Assembly: GCF_000801335.2 (NCBI RefSeq)
Contig: NZ_JSEH01000001.1
Location: 248,001 to 312,000 of the forward strand
Direction of reading: 5' to 3'
DNA: 64,000 nucleotides
Source: Desulfovibrio sp. TomC
Lineage (GTDB): Bacteria > Desulfobacterota > Desulfovibrionia > Desulfovibrionales > Desulfovibrionaceae
The notes beneath the pieces are model-generated. The model made no database searches. It saw nothing but the letters and a program-made list of their open reading frames with translations, and was not told the DNA's origin. Position 1 is the first letter of the stretch. Every line of letters begins with the position of its first letter. This document shows positions 1 to 8,784 of the stretch, piece by piece. A program made the translations under genes and the position numbers.

Positions 1-2
1 TG

Positions 3-344
3 CAGCGCGTCCATGGCCGCAGCGACGATATGCTGATCATCCGGGGAGTGAACGTCTTCCCGTCCCAGATCGAGAGCATATTGCTGGAAACCGAAGGGCT
101 CACCCCCCACTACCAGCTTGTGGTGCGCCGCGACGGCAACCTCGATACGCTGACCGTCCAGGTGGAAGTGGATGAAAAGATCTTCTCCGACGAGGTGAAA
201 AACCTCCAGCGCCTGGAAGGCAAGATCCAGAAGAACATCAAGGAATTCCTGGGCGTCACCGCCCAGGTCAAGCTTGTGGAACCCCGGGGCATCCAGCGCT
301 CCGAGGGCAAGGCCAAACGTATCCTGGACCTGCGTAACGACTAA
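3..344 (+). CDS. paaK: Phenylacetate-CoA ligase family protein, C-terminal part (5' truncated by window)
   Basis: Only the C-terminal domain is present; the frame is open to the window's first bases and ends in TAA. Adenylate-forming CoA ligases of the PaaK family activate aryl acids such as phenylacetate or indoleacetate with ATP and CoA. The fragment shows the hinge/lid signature [20 protein letters not shown], followed by the C-terminal subdomain, and it ends in [12 protein letters not shown], where the family's lysine near the C terminus is found. It is followed after 34 bases by an ACT-domain gene, a pairing common in deltaproteobacteria and archaea. The exact acid substrate cannot be told from this part. 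Confidence 0.9.
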   Translation, partial: QRVHGRSDDMLIIRGVNVFPSQIESILLETEGLTPHYQLVVRRDGNLDTLTVQVEVDEKIFSDEVKNLQRLEGKIQKNIKEFLGVTAQVKLVEPRGIQRSEGKAKRILDLRND

Positions 345-378
345 CGGCTCAGCAGCCGACATCCCGGAGGAAGACGCC

Positions 379-810
379 ATGAAAGCCGAACAGATTTCCA
401 TTTTTCTGGAAAACCGGACCGGTCGCCTGGAAGAAGTGACCCGCGTCCTGGCCGAAGCCGGCATCAGCATCCGCGCCCTGTCCCTGGCCGACACCTCGGA
501 CTTCGGCATCCTGCGCCTTATTGTCAGCGACCACGAAAAAGCCAAGGCGGCGCTGAAGGAAAACGGCTTCACCGTGGGCCGAAATGCCGTGGTGGCTGTC
601 GAAGTTTCAGACAAGCCCGGCGGACTGCACGCCATTTTGAGCCTGCTCAACGCCGGCGGCGTCAATGTGGAATATATGTACGCCTTCGTGCACCAGTGCG
701 AGCGTTCGGCAGTCATCATCTTCCGCTTCGACCGCACCGATCAGGCCATTGAGCTGTTGCAGAAAAACAATATCGCCATCATTCCCGGGGACAAGCTCTA
801 CACCATCTAG
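379..810 (+). CDS. Tandem ACT-domain protein
   Basis: A 143-residue protein made of two ACT domains (about residues 3-68 and 70-140). ACT domains bind amino acids or similar small ligands and usually act as allosteric regulators. The ATG at 379 is preceded by a GGAGG, whereas the frame open further upstream overlaps the ligase gene and is not needed. There is no attached enzyme domain. It follows the phenylacetate-CoA ligase closely, so it probably senses an aromatic amino acid or its degradation product to control that enzyme; this role is inferred from position only. Confidence 0.85.
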   Translation: MKAEQISIFLENRTGRLEEVTRVLAEAGISIRALSLADTSDFGILRLIVSDHEKAKAALKENGFTVGRNAVVAVEVSDKPGGLHAILSLLNAGGVNVEYMYAFVHQCERSAVIIFRFDRTDQAIELLQKNNIAIIPGDKLYTI

Positions 811-1335
811 TCCCGGCCCCGACACCCGCGCGCGCCGTCAGCCGTCAGCCGTCCCCCGGCCCTGCGGCGCGCGCCAAAGCCCATATCCCCTGGCCCAAAC
901 CGGGGACAAGCGTCATCCCCCTCTGCCCCAGACCGCTCCCCCGCCGCCGCCCTGTCCCTGATCACATCCAACCCCGTCCAACGATGCGTCAGACGAGTTC
1001 TTGCCGCGCGTTGTCCTGGGGCCGGGTTGTCTGGTCACAGCCGCTGCCGCCGAGTCCCGTCTCCTGGCTACGTGTCCGACCAGCCCCAGCCTGCCCCGGC
1101 TGGACGCAACCTGCTTCTGGCCTGGGAGCGCACCGACCGCACCGTCTGGCCTGGCCTGAAACAGGATTTCGGCGCAGCCGTCGCCGCGCAGGCTCCGGTC
1201 TCACTGACGCAGCCAACCAAATCACAGAGCCCTGGTCAACAACGCCTTGACAAAAGTCACTCCCCATGGGCTACCATCGCCTTATTCTTCTGAATTTGGC
1301 CAAGTCTAATCCTTCTGGCCCAAAGGACCGCTGTC
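811..1335 (+). other. Non-coding interval between ACT gene and rtcB
   Basis: About 525 bases with no convincing gene: short open frames here lack ribosome sites and have proline/arginine-rich compositions typical of GC-rich non-coding DNA. The first half is very C-rich and repeats a GCCGTCA unit near 836-850. A TTGACA hexamer at 1247-1252 followed by TACCAT at 1272-1277 could be a promoter for rtcB, but the 19-base spacer is long. I see no tRNA or clear terminator. Confidence 0.5.
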
Positions 1336-2763
1336 ATGGGACCTGTGCTCCGCCAAATCGAGGCTCTGGCCTGGGAATTGCCGCAGACCGGGGCCATGCG
1401 CACGCGGGCCGTTTTTTACGGCAGTCAGGCCGCGGCCAAGGCCCTGGAGGACGGTGTCCTGACACAGCTCGCCAATGTGACCGGATTGCCCGGCGTCGTT
1501 GGCCCGGTCCTGGCCATGCCCGACGCCCATCCAGGCTATGGATTTCCCATCGGCGCGGTGGCGGCTTTCGACCCGGAGGCTGGCGGCGTGGTATCGGCCG
1601 GAGGCGTGGGTTTCGACATTGCCTGCGGCGTACGCACCCTTGTCGGCAACCTTTCCCGGCAGGACGTCGAACCGGTGCGGGAACAGCTGGCCGACCGCCT
1701 TTTCGCCCGCATCCCCTGCGGCCTCGGCCAGGGCGGGGCGCTTCGCCTGTCGGACGCCGCCATGGACAGGATGCTTCGCGGCGGCGCGGCCTGGGCCGTG
1801 GGCCAGGGCTACGGCGAAGCCGGCGACCTGACCCGATGCGAGGAGGGCGGCGTCATGGCCGGAGCCGATCCAGCGGCTGTGTCCGGGCTCGCCCGCAAGC
1901 GCCAGCGCGACGCTCTGGGAACGCTCGGTTCCGGCAACCACTATCTTGAAGTGCAATACATCGACGAGATATACGATCACCCTGCCGCCGCCGCCTACGG
2001 CCTTCGCCGCGATCAGGTGGCCGTATCGATCCACTGCGGTTCCCGGGGCCTGGGCCATCAGACGGCAACCGACCACATGGCCGCCATGCGCCAAGCCGCT
2101 CCCGGCCACGGCATAACGCTCCCCGACCCGGATCTGGCCTGCGCGCCCATTGCATCGGCCCTTGGACAGTCCTATCTCGGCGCCATGCGGGCCGCCATCA
2201 ACTGCGCCCTGGCCGGCCGACAGGTGTTAAGTCACCTCGTGCGCGAGGTCTTTGCCGAATTGTTCCCCGGCTGCCGGCTCCCTCTTCTTTTCGACGTCTC
2301 CCACAACACCTGCAAGGTGGAGCGGCATCAAACGGAACGCGGCGTCAAAACCCTCTACGTCCACCGCAAAGGAGCCACCCGGGCCTACGGGCCGGGCCAT
2401 CCGGAACTGCCGGACTTCTGCCGGGCCGTCGGACAACCGGTCATTATCGGCGGCAGTATGGGGACGGCCTCCTTTATTCTCTGCGGCGCGGCCTCCGCTG
2501 CCGGCCGCTCGTTTGCCTCGGCCTGCCACGGAGCCGGACGCGCCCTGGGACGCCGTCAGGCGGCCAAACAGTTCCCAGCCCGCAGCGTGCTGGCCGATCT
2601 GGCCGAGCGCGGCATTTCCCTGCGCGCCAAAAGCCTCAAAGGGGTTGGCGAAGAGGCTCCGGCAGCCTACAAGGACATAGAAGACGTGGCCCACACGACC
2701 CAGGAGCTGGGTCTGGCCCGTAAAATCGCCAGGCTTCGTCCCCTGGCCTGCATCAAGGGGTAA
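1336..2763 (+). CDS. rtcB: RtcB family RNA ligase
   Basis: A 475-residue RtcB-type ligase, which joins RNA 2',3'-cyclic phosphate (or 3'-phosphate) and 5'-OH ends using GTP and Mn2+. The key residues of the family are visible: Asp94 and Cys97 in GVGFDIACGVR, His202 in GSGNHYLEV, His233 in SIHCGSRGLGHQ, His323 in DVSHN, and the guanylate-accepting His398 in CHGAGR. Length is normal. No archease or RtcA lies nearby. The stop is 7 bases before a hybrid histidine kinase, so the two may be co-transcribed. Bacterial RtcB usually works in RNA repair; the target RNA here is unknown. Confidence 0.92.
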   Translation: MGPVLRQIEALAWELPQTGAMRTRAVFYGSQAAAKALEDGVLTQLANVTGLPGVVGPVLAMPDAHPGYGFPIGAVAAFDPEAGGVVSAGGVGFDIACGVRTLVGNLSRQDVEPVREQLADRLFARIPCGLGQGGALRLSDAAMDRMLRGGAAWAVGQGYGEAGDLTRCEEGGVMAGADPAAVSGLARKRQRDALGTLGSGNHYLEVQYIDEIYDHPAAAAYGLRRDQVAVSIHCGSRGLGHQTATDHMAAMRQAAPGHGITLPDPDLACAPIASALGQSYLGAMRAAINCALAGRQVLSHLVREVFAELFPGCRLPLLFDVSHNTCKVERHQTERGVKTLYVHRKGATRAYGPGHPELPDFCRAVGQPVIIGGSMGTASFILCGAASAAGRSFASACHGAGRALGRRQAAKQFPARSVLADLAERGISLRAKSLKGVGEEAPAAYKDIEDVAHTTQELGLARKIARLRPLACIKG

Positions 2764-2770
2764 TACTGTC

Positions 2771-4633
2771 ATGCTTGAAGGTCTCATCCGCGAAACCGAC
2801 GCCTTGGAAAAACTGACCGGTGATGCGTTGCTGCTCGTGGACAAAGACGACATCATTTTGCACGCAACGCCCGGGGCCGCAGCATTTTTGGGCGTTCCGG
2901 CCAACCAGCTGACCGGTATGCCCCTTGGTCTGCCCCTGGATGGGGAGAGTGTTCGGGAGGTGCGTCTGCCGGCTACCGGCCGTCTGGCGGTTATGCGCCG
3001 GGAAATCCTGCGCCGCACCGATCTGCCCCTGACCCGGGTGCTGCTGCGCGATCTGGCCCCCCTGCGTGCGGCCGAGGACCAGCTCGTCGCCGCCCGGGAG
3101 GCGGCCAAGGCCGGCGAACGGGCCAAAAGCCATTTCCTGGCCAACATCACCCACGAAATCCGCACCCCCATGATCGGCATCCTCGGCATGACCGAGTTGA
3201 CCCTGGCCACGGAGCTTACAGCCAAGCAGCGGGAATATCTGGAGATGGCCCGCCACTCGGCCCAATCTCTACTGACCGTGCTCAACGATATTGTGGACTA
3301 TGCCCGCATTGAAGTGGGCGCGTTGGAACTGGCCCGGCTACCTTTTGATCTGCGGGCCACGGCCGAGGAGATTATCAGCGTCTTCCGGCCCCTGGCAGCC
3401 AAGAAGGGTTTGTCGCTCACCTATCGTTTTGTCGGCGCCGTCCCCCATACCCTGGTCGGCGACGCCAGCCGGTTGCGTCAGGTGCTGATCAATCTGGTCG
3501 GGAATGCCGTCAAATTCACTGATGCCGGCAGCGTGGTTCTGGTCATTGCCCGAACCGATTCAGGTCCAACGTCCAGCCGGGCAAGACTGCACTTCGAGGT
3601 GCGCGATACCGGCATCGGCATCCCCGGCGATAAAATTCAGACAATTTTCGACAGTTTCACCCAGGCCGACGTGTCCCCGGCCCGGCGCTACCAGGGAGCG
3701 GGCCTCGGCTTGGCCATCGTGCGCCATCTCGTGGAAATGATGGGAGGAACCTACCATGTCGAAAGCGAGGAAGGCAAAGGCAGCATCTTCACCTTCGAGA
3801 TGGACTTTGCCCTGCCCGGAAGCCTCACGACCGTTGCGCCTGCCGCAGTTGCGCCACAACCAGCCAAGGCCCGCTCCCTGACCATTCTTTTGGCCGAGGA
3901 CAATCCCATCAATCAGATTTACGCCCAGGAATTGCTGGAGATGGACGGCCACGAGGTGGTGGTGGCCCACACCGGCAGACGCGCCCTGGAGGCGCTTCGC
4001 AAGAAACGCTTCGACGCTATCCTCATGGACATCCAGATGCCTGAAATGGATGGACTGGAGGCCACCCGGGCCATCAGAAACGATACCAGCGGCGACTTTG
4101 ATCCGGGCATTCCCATTGTGGCCCTGACGGCCCATGCCCTCAAAGGCGACCGGGAAACATTCCTGCAAGCCGGCATGAACGAATACCTGAGCAAGCCCGT
4201 CAGTCCCAGCGAGCTTGAAATGGCCCTTAGCCGGGTGATGGGCCTCTCGCCGACTCAGGCCCAAGACCAGCCCCTGCCTCGTGACGACGGTCGGCTGGTA
4301 CTCGACTGGACCGAACTGCTGTCCAAGGCCCGGGGCAACACCGGATTTCTCATGAAACTGTTCGGGGCCTTCGTGGCCGAGCAGCCGGGAAATCTGGTTT
4401 CCATGCGCGACGCACTGACCGGGCCTGACTTGCAGCATCTGGCCTTTCTGGCCCATTCCCTGAAGGGCGCCTCGGCCACCATGTGCGCCCCGGTGTTGCG
4501 CGAGGCCTGCCACGATCTGGAACGTGCTTCCCGGGAGAACAACCAGCCCCAGGCCCAGGCGGCCTTTGAGCGCATGGAAGCGGCCATGGATGATGTCTTG
4601 GCGGCCATGCGCATCAAGCTCACCGCCGCCTGA
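2771..4633 (+). CDS. Hybrid sensor histidine kinase/response regulator with Hpt domain
   Basis: A 620-residue multi-step phosphorelay protein. In order: a short PAS-like region (about 10-100), a HisKA dimerisation helix with phospho-acceptor His128 in NITHEIRTPMIG, a HATPase domain with N, G1 (DTGIGIP) and G2 (GAGLGLAI) boxes, a receiver domain with Asp420 in LMDIQMPEMDG, and a C-terminal Hpt domain with His562 in LAHSLKGA. There is no membrane segment, so it senses a cytoplasmic signal. The whole His-Asp-His chain is in one protein, and its final receiver is not encoded beside it. It begins just after rtcB, which hints at a link with RNA damage, but that is only positional. Confidence 0.93.
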   Translation: MLEGLIRETDALEKLTGDALLLVDKDDIILHATPGAAAFLGVPANQLTGMPLGLPLDGESVREVRLPATGRLAVMRREILRRTDLPLTRVLLRDLAPLRAAEDQLVAAREAAKAGERAKSHFLANITHEIRTPMIGILGMTELTLATELTAKQREYLEMARHSAQSLLTVLNDIVDYARIEVGALELARLPFDLRATAEEIISVFRPLAAKKGLSLTYRFVGAVPHTLVGDASRLRQVLINLVGNAVKFTDAGSVVLVIARTDSGPTSSRARLHFEVRDTGIGIPGDKIQTIFDSFTQADVSPARRYQGAGLGLAIVRHLVEMMGGTYHVESEEGKGSIFTFEMDFALPGSLTTVAPAAVAPQPAKARSLTILLAEDNPINQIYAQELLEMDGHEVVVAHTGRRALEALRKKRFDAILMDIQMPEMDGLEATRAIRNDTSGDFDPGIPIVALTAHALKGDRETFLQAGMNEYLSKPVSPSELEMALSRVMGLSPTQAQDQPLPRDDGRLVLDWTELLSKARGNTGFLMKLFGAFVAEQPGNLVSMRDALTGPDLQHLAFLAHSLKGASATMCAPVLREACHDLERASRENNQPQAQAAFERMEAAMDDVLAAMRIKLTAA

Positions 4634-4654
4634 GGGTTTGGCCGGCGCGCCCGA

Positions 4655-5245
4655 TTACTTGCTGGACCAGAGTTTGACCAGCCGGGCCATCTCCAGGGGT
4701 TCCAGGCTCGGGGTGTCGTACCGGCCGGCTGCGTCGAGCTGGCGAAACCCTTCGTACAGAATCACTGCGGCGGCTACCGACACATTAAGGCTTTGCACCA
4801 TGCCCATCATGGGGATATACAGCGCCCCGTCGACATGCGGGGCCAAGTCGTCGTCCACGCCCCGGTGCTCGTTGCCGAGGATGATGGCGGTCTTGCCGGT
4901 GAGATTCCAATGCGGCAGCGGTTTGGCCGTTTCAGAGAAGCTCGTGGCCAACAGGGCATAGCCCTGGCTTTTGAGCGTTTGCGCCAGGGAGGCCGCGTCG
5001 CGGTGGCGCACGGTTTCCACCCATTTCTTGGCCGAACCGGATGATTTTTTCCCCAGAGCCGGAAAGGCTGTGTCGGTGTAAAGCAGATGGACGCGGTGAA
5101 TGCCGAAGGCGTCACAGCTTCGCAATATGGCCGACACGTTGTGGGGATCGTGGATGTTGTTTACAACCAGGGTCAGGTCGGTCTGACGCCTGGCCAGGAC
5201 TTCCTCAATGCGCTTTGCCCGGCGCTCGGTGATGCAGACATGCAT
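4655..5245 (-). CDS. trmH: TrmH/SpoU family tRNA (guanosine-2'-O-)-methyltransferase
   Basis: A 196-residue SPOUT methyltransferase resembling TrmH, which methylates the 2'-OH of G18 in tRNA using S-adenosylmethionine. The N-terminal RRQTDLTLVVNNIHDPHNVSAILR segment carries the conserved Asn-Val-Ser-Ala and Arg motif 1; GNEHRGV is motif 2; and IPMMGMVQSLNVSVAAAVILYE is motif 3 of the trefoil knot. It is somewhat shorter than E. coli TrmH, lacking much of the C-terminal extension. The start at 5245 is chosen because longer versions would overlap the divergent panB gene. The site specificity is inferred from family resemblance. Confidence 0.88.
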   Translation of the reverse strand: MHVCITERRAKRIEEVLARRQTDLTLVVNNIHDPHNVSAILRSCDAFGIHRVHLLYTDTAFPALGKKSSGSAKKWVETVRHRDAASLAQTLKSQGYALLATSFSETAKPLPHWNLTGKTAIILGNEHRGVDDDLAPHVDGALYIPMMGMVQSLNVSVAAAVILYEGFRQLDAAGRYDTPSLEPLEMARLVKLWSSK

Positions 5246-5300
5246 GGCCGTGGCACATAGGCCAATATGCCGTCCGGCGCAAGAACAAGGAGTTGGGATC

Positions 5301-6179
5301 ATGCCGAGAATTTCCGCCCCAGACGTGACTGCCGCCAAAGGGGCGCGTAAAATCGCCATGCTGGCTGCCTATGACTATACATCTGCCCGCCTGGCCGAGG
5401 CGGCCGGGGTGGATGTCCTGCTCGTCGGCGATTCCCTGGCCATGGTGGTTTTGGGGCACGACGACACGTTGTCGGTGACCATGGATGAAATGCTCCACCA
5501 TGTCCGAGCCGTGGCCAAGGGCTCGGAAACGGCCCTGGTGGTGGCGGACATGCCCTTTTTGTCCTATCAGGTTTCGGTCGAGACGGCCGTGGCCAATGCC
5601 GGCCGCTTCCTCAAGGAAGGCCGGGCCGGAGCCGTCAAACTCGAAGGCGGACGCGAGGTGGTCCCCCAAGTGCGGGCCATGGCGGCTGCCGGCATTCCCG
5701 TCCTTGGCCATGTGGGGCTCACCCCGCAGCATCTGGCAGCGCTCGGCGGATTTAAAGTCCAGTCCAAAACGGCCGAGGCGGCAGCCAAGCTGCTGGACGA
5801 CGCCCTGGCCCTGGCTGAGGCCGGTTGTTTCGCCATCGTGCTCGAATGCATCCCGGCCCCGGTGGCGGCGGCCGTAACCAAAGCCCTGCCCGTGCCCACG
5901 ATCGGCATCGGGGCCGGACCGGATTGCGACGGCCAGGTCCTGGTCTTCCACGACGTCTTAGGACTCTACGACCGCTTGCGCCCACGATTCGTGAAACAGT
6001 TCGGGACACTCGGGGAGCAGGCCGTGGCCGCATTGACGCGGTACGTCGAGGCGGTTAGGAGTTCGGATTTTCCGGGACCGGAGCAGAGTTTTTCCATGGC
6101 CCCGGACGCGCTGGCCGCGTTCTCGGCCCTGATCGGGAAAAACGATGACATTCCCGATAGCTTGAAGACCAAGCCCTGA
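5301..6179 (+). CDS. panB: 3-methyl-2-oxobutanoate hydroxymethyltransferase
   Basis: PanB transfers a hydroxymethyl group from 5,10-methylenetetrahydrofolate to 2-oxoisovalerate, the first committed step of pantothenate (hence CoA) synthesis, in the cytoplasm. The 292-residue sequence has the family blocks AAYDYTSARLAEAAGVD, LLVGDSLAMVVLGHDDT (metal-binding Asp), VKLEGG, GHVGLTPQ and the catalytic-Glu block VLECIP with TIGIGAGPDCDGQVLV. The ATG at 5301 follows an AAGGAG. Divergent from trmH with a 55-base gap. panC is not in the window. Confidence 0.96.
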   Translation: MPRISAPDVTAAKGARKIAMLAAYDYTSARLAEAAGVDVLLVGDSLAMVVLGHDDTLSVTMDEMLHHVRAVAKGSETALVVADMPFLSYQVSVETAVANAGRFLKEGRAGAVKLEGGREVVPQVRAMAAAGIPVLGHVGLTPQHLAALGGFKVQSKTAEAAAKLLDDALALAEAGCFAIVLECIPAPVAAAVTKALPVPTIGIGAGPDCDGQVLVFHDVLGLYDRLRPRFVKQFGTLGEQAVAALTRYVEAVRSSDFPGPEQSFSMAPDALAAFSALIGKNDDIPDSLKTKP

Positions 6180-6222
6180 CCAGCAGCCGTGGCGCATCGG
6201 CGTCCATTTTTATGAGCGGTAC

Positions 6223-7566
6223 ATGAAAAACAAGCAGTATGACGACGACGTCCGGGAATTCATTGCCCTGCAAAACGGGGTGTTCCTGGTCGTCAGCACC
6301 GATGCCCTTTTTAACAAAAACCTGCGCAGCACCCTGCTTCGCCACCTGACCATCAAGGATGAATGCGTTCACAACATTGCCACAACTGAGCAACTCCCCA
6401 AAAACATCAAGCAATTGCGCGCAAAGAGCCACAAGATCCTTGTCTTCATCGAACGGGAACTAAACGGTCGCAACACCTCCGATATTATCCGCTATCTTAA
6501 AAACGATTTTGCCAATGACCTTTTTGTGGTGGTCCTGACGACGGAAGTCGAGCGCGACAAGCTTGTCCTGCTCCACGAACTCGGTGCGGACAACATCATC
6601 ACCAAGCCCATCTCTGCGGATACGATGATCGAAAAGATCGCCTTCACGGTCAAACCCCGGGGACAGCTTGGCGAGTTTATGGACAAGGGCCGCCAGTGCC
6701 TGGAGATGGGCGATGCCCTGGAGGCGGCCAAAATCGCCAGACAGGTCCTGGACATGAAGTCCAACAGCCCGTCGGGACTCCTGCTTATGGGCGACGCCCT
6801 GCGGGCCATGGGCAAAAAGGATGAGGCGCTTCGGGCCTATACCCAGGCGGAAAAAGGAGCTCGGCTCTTTCTCGATCCCCTTAAAAAGATTGCCGAACTC
6901 CACCACGAGGAAGGCAATACCACCGAAGAAATCAAGTTCTTGGAGCGTCTGGACAAACTCTCGCCGCTCAACGTCGACCGCAAGGTGGACATCGGCACGG
7001 GCTACATCAAGCTTGGCGATACGGACAAAGCCAAGGCCGCCTTTGATATGGCGGTGCGCATCGCCACCAAGGAAGCCCTGGACGCTGTCAGCCGCGTCAC
7101 CCAGACCATTGCCATGCGCTGCATGGAGTCCGCCCCGGAATTGTCCGAGCAGTATCTGCGCCAGTCGCTCAATACCCGAAAAAACATGCTCGACCGCTCC
7201 GATATCGAGACCTTCAACCGTTTGGGGCTCATGCTGCGCCGCCAGGGCAAGTGGCAGGAAGCCATTGCCGAATATCGCAAGGCCCTTAAAATATCCCCTG
7301 ACGATCCCGGGCTCTACTACAATATTTCCATGGCTTACACCGAAGGCCGCCAGTACATTGAAGCCTACCAATACCTGGATCGGTCCTTGTCGCTCAATCC
7401 CGATCTTTGGAAAAACGGCGAGGCGGTGTGCTACAATATCGCCACGGTCTATCGTCGCTACGGCAAGAAAGATCCGGCCGTGGACTATCTCAAAAAAGCC
7501 CTGGAAATAAATCCCGGCTATGAAAAGGCCAAATCCCTGCTTCAGGAGATGGGCGCGGGCCGCTAG
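6223..7566 (+). CDS. Pseudo-receiver domain plus TPR repeat protein
   Basis: A 447-residue soluble protein. Residues 18-140 fold by pattern as a response-regulator receiver, including the conserved Lys of TKPIS near residue 129, but Glu77 (FIERELNG) stands where the phospho-accepting Asp should be and the N-terminal acidic pair is replaced by STD. It therefore probably cannot be phosphorylated in the usual way. From about residue 155 to the end there are at least six TPR-like helix pairs (for example AIAEYRKALKISPDDPGLYY and AVDYLKKALEINPGYEKA), which usually bind other proteins. It lies alone between panB and lgt. A scaffold or adaptor role is inferred; the partner is unknown. Confidence 0.82.
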   Translation: MKNKQYDDDVREFIALQNGVFLVVSTDALFNKNLRSTLLRHLTIKDECVHNIATTEQLPKNIKQLRAKSHKILVFIERELNGRNTSDIIRYLKNDFANDLFVVVLTTEVERDKLVLLHELGADNIITKPISADTMIEKIAFTVKPRGQLGEFMDKGRQCLEMGDALEAAKIARQVLDMKSNSPSGLLLMGDALRAMGKKDEALRAYTQAEKGARLFLDPLKKIAELHHEEGNTTEEIKFLERLDKLSPLNVDRKVDIGTGYIKLGDTDKAKAAFDMAVRIATKEALDAVSRVTQTIAMRCMESAPELSEQYLRQSLNTRKNMLDRSDIETFNRLGLMLRRQGKWQEAIAEYRKALKISPDDPGLYYNISMAYTEGRQYIEAYQYLDRSLSLNPDLWKNGEAVCYNIATVYRRYGKKDPAVDYLKKALEINPGYEKAKSLLQEMGAGR

Positions 7567-7659
7567 TCCGCAACGCGTTGCCCGACCAGCTCTTCCACTG
7601 CACCCGGCAGCCGCCCCCGGCTTGCCACCAACTGCCCAGTCCAACCGGAGTTTTTCCTC

Positions 7660-8454
7660 ATGATCGTCCATCCCGACTTTGATCCCGTGGCTGTGAGCCT
7701 CGGCCCTGTCAGCGTCCGTTGGTACGGCCTTATGTACCTGATCGGTTTTGCCGCGGCCTGGATACTCGGACGCTGCCGGGCCTCGCGTCCGGGTTCAGGC
7801 TGGACCGCCCTTGAAGTCGACGATCTGGTGACCTACATGGTACTTGGCGTGGTGGTCGGCGGACGGGTGGGCTACATGCTCTTTTACGATCTGCCGGCCC
7901 TGGCCGCCAATCCGCTGTCTCTTTTTATGGTCTGGCAGGGGGGAATGTCGTTTCACGGCGGCTTTTTGGGCGTACTCACGGTGGTATGGCTGTGGGGCCG
8001 CAAAACCGGCAAGGGCTTCTGGGGTGTGGCCGATTTCACCGCCCCTCTGGCCCCGTTCGGCATTTTCGCCGGCCGCATCGGCAACTTCATAAACGGCGAA
8101 CTCTGGGGCAAGGCGACCAATCTGCCCTGGGGCGTCCTCTTTTCCGACCCCCGGGCCGGGGGTGTTCCCCGCCATCCGTCGCAGCTCTACGAGGCCCTGC
8201 TCGAGGGTGCAGCCCTTTTCACCATTGTCTGGCTCTACTCGGCCAAGAAGCACAAGCCGGGAGCGGTCAGCGGCGTCTTTTCCCTGTACTACGGCATCTT
8301 TCGCTTTGCCGTGGAATTCGTGCGCCTGCCTGACCCCCAGCTCGGCTATCTGGCCTTTGGCTGGCTGACCATGGGCCAGCTCTTAAGCCTTCCGGTCATC
8401 GCCCTTGGCCTCTGGCTCATCCTGCGCCCGGCACACGAACCGGCGGCAGCGTAA
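7660..8454 (+). CDS. lgt: Prolipoprotein diacylglyceryl transferase
   Basis: Lgt moves a diacylglyceryl group from phosphatidylglycerol to the lipobox cysteine of prolipoproteins, the first step of lipoprotein maturation in the inner membrane. The 264-residue protein is hydrophobic with about seven membrane segments and carries the family signature GRIGNFINGELWG (Arg139, Asn142), GGRVGYMLFYD, the HGGFLG loop and the HPSQLYEA block. Length is typical. Its start follows a 93-base gap after the TPR gene, so it may share that transcript. Confidence 0.96.
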   Translation: MIVHPDFDPVAVSLGPVSVRWYGLMYLIGFAAAWILGRCRASRPGSGWTALEVDDLVTYMVLGVVVGGRVGYMLFYDLPALAANPLSLFMVWQGGMSFHGGFLGVLTVVWLWGRKTGKGFWGVADFTAPLAPFGIFAGRIGNFINGELWGKATNLPWGVLFSDPRAGGVPRHPSQLYEALLEGAALFTIVWLYSAKKHKPGAVSGVFSLYYGIFRFAVEFVRLPDPQLGYLAFGWLTMGQLLSLPVIALGLWLILRPAHEPAAA

Positions 8455-8461
8455 AGCGCCG

Positions 8462-8734
8462 CTATTCGCGGTGCAGGGGAATGAGCACGAACTCTCCGCA
8501 CAAGTCCTCGGCCTGGGTTTCCGGCCACACGGCCACGTAGGTCTTGCCCCGGGCCTGTTCCACCGGCACGGCGGCCGGGAACGGCGCGTGGCGCTTGCAA
8601 TAGCCCCACTCCCCGCCCTGCATCTCCTCTGGAGGGCAGTAGCGGTGCTCGGGTGGGATCGGTCCCTTCCAATACCGACACATCCGGCATTTCTGCTTCA
8701 TGCTGCCTGCCTGGGGTCGTAGTTGTTCGCGCAT
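8462..8734 (-). CDS. Small cysteine-rich protein, unknown function
   Basis: A 90-residue protein I do not recognise. It has CRMCRYWKG near residues 16-24, then a YCPP, a WGYC and a late Cys (EDLCGEF). The CxxCxxW start and paired later cysteines suggest a small zinc- or iron-binding fold. The ATG at 8734 has a very good ribosome site (GGGGAGGG, 7 bases upstream), which supports a real gene; an internal Met12 is a less likely start. It lies tail to tail with lgt (7-base gap) and is followed by the glutaminyl cyclase gene on the same strand. Confidence 0.65.
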   Translation of the reverse strand: MREQLRPQAGSMKQKCRMCRYWKGPIPPEHRYCPPEEMQGGEWGYCKRHAPFPAAVPVEQARGKTYVAVWPETQAEDLCGEFVLIPLHRE

Positions 8735-8784
8735 GGACGTCCCTCCCCAGTCTGCTTGTCTGTCCGTCTCTGCCCTGATCCAGC

